Source: Streptomyces antnestii (GTDB lineage Bacteria > Actinomycetota > Actinomycetes > Streptomycetales > Streptomycetaceae). Taken from it: 64,000 bases of DNA. The DNA lies in NCBI RefSeq assembly GCF_004005495.1, contig NZ_RZYA01000027.1:1-64000 (forward strand), in the 5' to 3' direction. Below, one piece after another: positions 61,105 through 64,000 of this stretch. The notes under the pieces are model-generated. The model did no database searches, was not told where the DNA came from, and was given only the letters and a program-made list of their open reading frames with translations. The position numbers were made by a program, and so were the translations under genes. Numbering within the stretch: the stretch's first letter is position 1; every line of letters begins with the position of its first letter.

Positions 61105-62274
61105 ATGGCAATGGACGTAGGGCTCAAGCGCGAGCTGGAGCAGAAGGTGCTCGACGGTGAGCGGCTGTCCCGTGAGGACGGCATCGCGCTCTACGAGTCG
61201 GACGACCTGGCCTGGCTGGGCGGTCTCGCCCACGAGGTGCGGACCCGTAAGAACGGCGACGTCGTCCACTTCAACGTCAACCGCCACCTCAACATGACGA
61301 ACGTGTGCACCGCGTCGTGCGCGTACTGCTCGTTCCAGCGCAAGCCGGGCGAGAAGGACGCGTACACGATGCGTATCGAGGAGGCCGTCCGCCTCGCCAA
61401 GGCGATGGAGAACGAGAACCTCACCGAGCTGCACATCGTCAACGGCCTGCACCCGACGCTGCCCTGGCGCTACTACCCGCGCTCCCTGAAGGCCCTCAAG
61501 GAGGCGCTGCCGAACGTCGCCCTGAAGGCGTTCACGGCGACGGAGATCCACCACTTCGAGACGATCTCCGGGCTCTCCGCCTCCGAGATCCTCGACGAGC
61601 TGATCGACGCCGGCCTGGAGTCGCTGACCGGCGGCGGCGCCGAGATCTTCGACTGGGAGGTCCGGCAGCACATCGTCGACCACGCCACCCACTGGGAGGA
61701 CTGGTCGCGGATCCACCGCCTCGCGCACGAGAAGGGGCTCAAGACCCCGTCCACGATGCTGTACGGGCACATCGAGGAGCCCCGCCACCGCGTCGACCAC
61801 GTGCTGCGCCTGCGCGAACTGCAGGACGAGACGAACGGCTTCCAGGTCTTCATCCCGCTGCGCTACCAGCACGACTTCGTGGACATGCAGGACGGCAAGA
61901 TCCGCAACAAGCTGCAGGCGCGCACGACCATGGCGACCGGCGCGGAGGCCCTGAAGACCTTCGCGGTCTCGCGCCTCCTGTTCGACAACGTGCCGCACGT
62001 GAAGTGCTTCTGGGTCATGCACGGCGTGCAGACCACCCAGCTCGCGCTCCAGCACGGCGCCGACGACATGGACGGCTCGGTCGTCGAGTACAAGATCACG
62101 CATGACGCGGACAACTACGGGACGCCGAACAAGCTGACCCGTGAGGATCTGCTCGACCTGATCCGGGACGCGGGCTTCCGGCCGGTCGAGCGGAATACTC
62201 GGTACGAGATCATCCGGGAGTACGACGGGCCCGACGCGGGGCGGCGTGATGTGCCGCAGGCTATGCGGGTCTGA
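61105..62274 (+). CDS. mqnE: aminodeoxyfutalosine synthase (radical SAM)
   Basis: A 389-residue radical SAM enzyme of the futalosine pathway; it adds enolpyruvyl benzoate to adenosine to make aminofutalosine. The Fe-S motif is CTASCAYCSF (CxxxCxxC), with SAM contacts in ELHIVNGLHP and GGGAEIF. ATG 61105 follows GAGGAGC. It is next to the UbiD/UbiA/UbiX cluster, which supports the menaquinone role. A repeat element closes the gene downstream. Confidence 0.96.
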   Translation: MAMDVGLKRELEQKVLDGERLSREDGIALYESDDLAWLGGLAHEVRTRKNGDVVHFNVNRHLNMTNVCTASCAYCSFQRKPGEKDAYTMRIEEAVRLAKAMENENLTELHIVNGLHPTLPWRYYPRSLKALKEALPNVALKAFTATEIHHFETISGLSASEILDELIDAGLESLTGGGAEIFDWEVRQHIVDHATHWEDWSRIHRLAHEKGLKTPSTMLYGHIEEPRHRVDHVLRLRELQDETNGFQVFIPLRYQHDFVDMQDGKIRNKLQARTTMATGAEALKTFAVSRLLFDNVPHVKCFWVMHGVQTTQLALQHGADDMDGSVVEYKITHDADNYGTPNKLTREDLLDLIRDAGFRPVERNTRYEIIREYDGPDAGRRDVPQAMRV

Positions 62275-62410
62275 CGCCGGTTCGCCGTAGGCGTTTCTCT
62301 GTCTGGGCGGCTGCGGGTTCGCCGTGGTTGCTCGCGCCCCGCGGCGGAGCCGCTGATCGACACAGCCCCGCGCCCCTGTAGGCGTGCGGCTTCGCCGCTA
62401 CCTACAGGGG
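62275..62410. repeat. Streptomyces intergenic repeat with convergent hairpin
   Basis: GGGCGGCTGCGGGTTCGCCG, GCTCGCGCCCCGCGGCGGAG and CACAGCCCCGCGCCCCTG in sequence resemble the common, many-copy intergenic repeat seen in Streptomyces genomes. The end folds: CCCCTGTAGG (62373-62382) pairs with CCTACAGGGG (62401-62410), with inner GCGGCTTCGCCGC. The stem covers the GNAT stop codon. It may end both convergent genes. Confidence 0.65.
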
Positions 62411-62923
62411 CAGCATCATGTGGATGTCGTCTCGGTCGTCGCCCTGGGCCACGCGGATCGCGCCGGGGATGCGGCCGACCTCCTTGTAGCCGCAGGCCGC
62501 GTAGAAGCGGTCGGCGCCCGTGCCGCCGCGGCAGGTGAGGCGGATCGCCTCGATGCCGTCGAAGCCGCCGGCGGCCTCGGTCGCCGCGGCCATGAGCTCG
62601 CGGCCGTACCCCTTGCCCTGGTGCCGGGGGTGGACCATCACCGTGTAGAGCCAGATGTGGTGCCGCATCAGGCGGTGCGGGTTGAAGGAGAAGAACGCCG
62701 TCGCGCCGACCGCGCCCTCCGCGTCGCGTCCGACGAGGAGCCGGGTGCGGCCCTCGGCCATCGCGGCGAGGTGCTTGACCAGCTCGGGGCGTATGTCCTC
62801 GGCGGTGACGGGCGGGACGAAGCCGACGGCTCCGCCCGCGTTCGACACGTCGGCCCAGAGGGCGAGTACGCCGTCCCGCAGTGCCGGGTCGATGGGCGGG
62901 TCCAGCTGAAACGTAAGGGCCAT
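62402..62923 (-). CDS. GNAT-family N-acetyltransferase
   Basis: A 173-residue acetyltransferase with acetyl-CoA motif VMVHPRHQGKGYGRELMAAA, preceded by FFSFNPHRLMRHHIWLYTV and followed by DRFYAACGYKEVGRIP. The substrate is unknown. ATG 62923 is chosen over the upstream frame to 62959. The last codons (LPL) are read from the base of the repeat hairpin, so the C-terminus may have been set by insertion of that element. Confidence 0.9.
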   Translation of the reverse strand: MALTFQLDPPIDPALRDGVLALWADVSNAGGAVGFVPPVTAEDIRPELVKHLAAMAEGRTRLLVGRDAEGAVGATAFFSFNPHRLMRHHIWLYTVMVHPRHQGKGYGRELMAAATEAAGGFDGIEAIRLTCRGGTGADRFYAACGYKEVGRIPGAIRVAQGDDRDDIHMMLPL

Positions 62924-63021
62924 AGGCTCAATGTAGCCATTACCAGCGGTGCCGCTCAATGGTGTCCGGACGGCACGTGCTTCACTGGTACGACCGATTC
63001 GGAACGGAAGAGTGGATTGAC

Positions 63022-63312
63022 ATGCTCCGCTACACGCTGATGCGCTTCGGGATCTTCGTGGGCTGCTTCCTCGCCGTCTGGGGTCTCGCCTCGACGGGCA
63101 TCGTGCCCAGCGGCCTCGGCGGTTCCTACTTCCTGTGGATCGCTCTCCTCGGCCTCGTGATCTCCGCGCCCATCAGTTACGTGGTGCTGCGCAAGGAGCG
63201 CGACCGCGCGTCCGTCCAGATCGTCGAGCGCGTCGACCGTGCGAAGGCCAACATGGAGCGCAACCGCGCCCAGGAAGACCTCGCCGACGACGCGGCCCGC
63301 GCCCAGGGCTAG
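63022..63312 (+). CDS. DUF4229-type small membrane protein
   Basis: A 96-residue protein with two hydrophobic helices (RFGIFVGCFLAVWGLA and YFLWIALLGLVISAPISYVV) and a charged C-terminal tail (RKERDRASVQIVERVDRAK). DUF4229 proteins fit this size and pattern. ATG 63022 follows GGAAGAG. Function is unknown; a hairpin follows. Confidence 0.8.
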   Translation: MLRYTLMRFGIFVGCFLAVWGLASTGIVPSGLGGSYFLWIALLGLVISAPISYVVLRKERDRASVQIVERVDRAKANMERNRAQEDLADDAARAQG

Positions 63313-63346
63313 CTGTAAAGGCCTCGTAAGCTTCGTCACAGACAAG

Positions 63347-63380
63347 ATGGCCCCAGCATCGATCAGATGCCGGGGTCATT
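63347..63380 (+). terminator. terminator after the DUF4229 gene
   Basis: ATGGCCCCAGCATC / GATGCCGGGGTCAT form a 14-base stem with one G-U and one A-C mismatch pair, around a GATCA loop, and TTT follows. Confidence 0.65.
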
Positions 63381-63467
63381 TGTGTTTCCCCAGGTCGGCC
63401 GGGCAGGCGCCTGTGTTTCGCAGGTCGACCGACCCGAGAAGGGTCATGTTTAACCCAAAGAACCCCT

Positions 63468-63497
63468 TTGATGTTGTCAAAGGCTGGGTGTTAACGT
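63468..63497 (+). promoter_or_regulatory. putative promoter of the leader-peptide gene
   Basis: TTGATG (63468-63473) is followed after 18 bases by TAACGT (63492-63497). The start of transcription would fall at about 63504-63505, on the ATG of the small peptide. This predicts a leaderless transcript, and no Shine-Dalgarno is seen. Confidence 0.5.
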
Positions 63498-63504
63498 GAT
63501 TGTC

Positions 63505-63603
63505 ATGAAGACATCCGCAGCCCGCATGCCCCTGAGCGTTCCGCTCGTGGCGCGCCTGCATGTCGATCTCTGCCGCTGCCTCTCCGCGGCCTGTCGCCTC
63601 TGA
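63505..63603 (+). CDS. cysteine-rich leader peptide
   Basis: A 32-residue peptide ending ARLHVDLCRCLSAACRL. The RxHVDLCRxxSxxCR pattern is that of the 'putative leader peptide' group found upstream of sulfur-metabolism genes in actinobacteria, where Cys codons sense charged tRNA. Three Cys codons lie in the last third. The stop is 98 bases before the symporter start. An alternative ATG lies at 63526. Likely function: attenuation by cysteine availability (inferred from the family). Confidence 0.75.
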   Translation: MKTSAARMPLSVPLVARLHVDLCRCLSAACRL

Positions 63604-63701
63604 CGCGACCCCTCGATGCAGCGGCGCCCCTGGTTCTTCCTCCCGCGGTGGCCGCTTCCTTACGTCCGACCCCACCCGCGCGTCATCACTGGAGTGTGTC
63701 C

Positions 63702-64000
63702 GTGTCCGCGAACACCGCGTCCGCGTCCGAGAAGCAGAAGCCCCGCTTCCGGATACCCATCCCCTTCTGGGCCCAGGTCCTGCTCGGCCTCGTCGTCGGC
63801 CTCGCGCTCGGCTTCGTCGCCCGCACCTACGACGTCTCCTGGCTCGGCACGACCCTCGACAAGGTCGGCGGCATCTTCATCCAGCTCCTGAAGCTGGCCG
63901 TCGCCCCGCTGGTCTTCTTCGCGATCATGGTGTCGATCACCAACCTGCGGAAGGTCAACAACGCCGCACGGCTGGCGACCCGCACCCTGCTCTGGTTCAT
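63702..64000 (+). CDS. dicarboxylate/amino acid:cation symporter, 5' part
   Basis: The first 99 residues of a DAACS-type symporter, cut off by the window end. After a short charged N-terminus comes PIPFWAQVLLGLVVGLALGF, then a second segment around FIQLLKLAVAPLVFFAIMVS typical of GltP/DctA/TcyP proteins. GTG 63702 has GGAG seven bases upstream; GTG 63696 is too close to it. The Cys-rich leader upstream suggests that cystine or another sulfur compound could be the substrate, which is inference. Confidence 0.85.
   Translation, partial: MSANTASASEKQKPRFRIPIPFWAQVLLGLVVGLALGFVARTYDVSWLGTTLDKVGGIFIQLLKLAVAPLVFFAIMVSITNLRKVNNAARLATRTLLWF

Overview
The window is high-GC actinobacterial DNA and almost certainly a Streptomyces chromosome. 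It carries bldN-rsbN (aerial development sigma/anti-sigma pair), a bdtA-like MerR/excisionase-type regulator, a 32-residue basic bS22-type ribosomal protein, the rex-hemA-hemC-hemD operon, a class I lysyl-tRNA synthetase, System II cytochrome c maturation and the futalosine menaquinone pathway. Many stop/start overlaps of the ATGA or GTGA type, frequent GTG/TTG starts and sparse AT-rich islands in promoters fit this genus. Many long open frames lie antisense to real genes; they are GC artefacts and are not listed.

Layout. 1-119: 3' end of a 5S rRNA and the rrn terminator. 0.16-4.2 kb: HAD phosphatase, MFS exporter, AcuC-type deacetylase, phosphatase-like protein. 4.3-11.2 kb: developmental block (bdtA-like regulator, bS22, epimerase, acyltransferase, rsbN, bldN, HAD-IB phosphatase, glutaredoxin). 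11.2-17.5 kb: redox sensor rex with a clear Rex operator, then hemA, hemC, cobA/hemD, hemB. 17.5-23.7 kb: argS, a secreted PA14/FnIII protein and lysS, the last two diverging from three 23-bp tandem repeats. 23.7-30.5 kb: DUF2637 membrane protein, two DUF3558-like lipoproteins, rtcB, SDR, YnfA, secreted protein. 30.5-46.8 kb: accessory and regulatory block with AraC/DinB, LLM monooxygenase plus FMN reductase, two glycosyltransferases, two two-component systems, MFS, DedA, and a DUF4956-VTC-PAP2 operon. 47.0-54.8 kb: hemL, histidine phosphatase, deacetylase lipoprotein, resA-ccdA-resB-ccsB. 54.8-62.9 kb: SRPBCC, TetR, yeast-type cytosine deaminase, PLDc_N protein, UbiD/UbiA/UbiX-type menaquinone genes, Lrp regulator, mqnE, GNAT. 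63.0-64.0 kb: DUF4229 protein, a Cys-rich leader peptide and the start of a DAACS symporter.

Much of the window serves aerobic respiration: Rex senses NADH/NAD+, the hem genes (hemA, hemL, hemB, hemC, hemD are all present) make tetrapyrrole, ResA/CcdA/ResB/CcsB attach heme to cytochrome c, and MqnE with the UbiD/UbiA/UbiX homologues makes menaquinone. An imperfect Rex-operator-like palindrome sits on the resA start codon, which would tie cytochrome c maturation to the same redox signal.

The most unusual items are the putative polyphosphate module (DUF4956 membrane protein, VTC-type polymerase, PAP2-like phosphatase) with 11-bp direct repeats upstream; the Cys-rich leader peptide before a symporter; the 23-bp triple repeat before lysS; and the predicted sigma-BldN promoter plus perfect palindrome before rsbN. 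All motif and family calls are by eye from the sequence; no database search was run.
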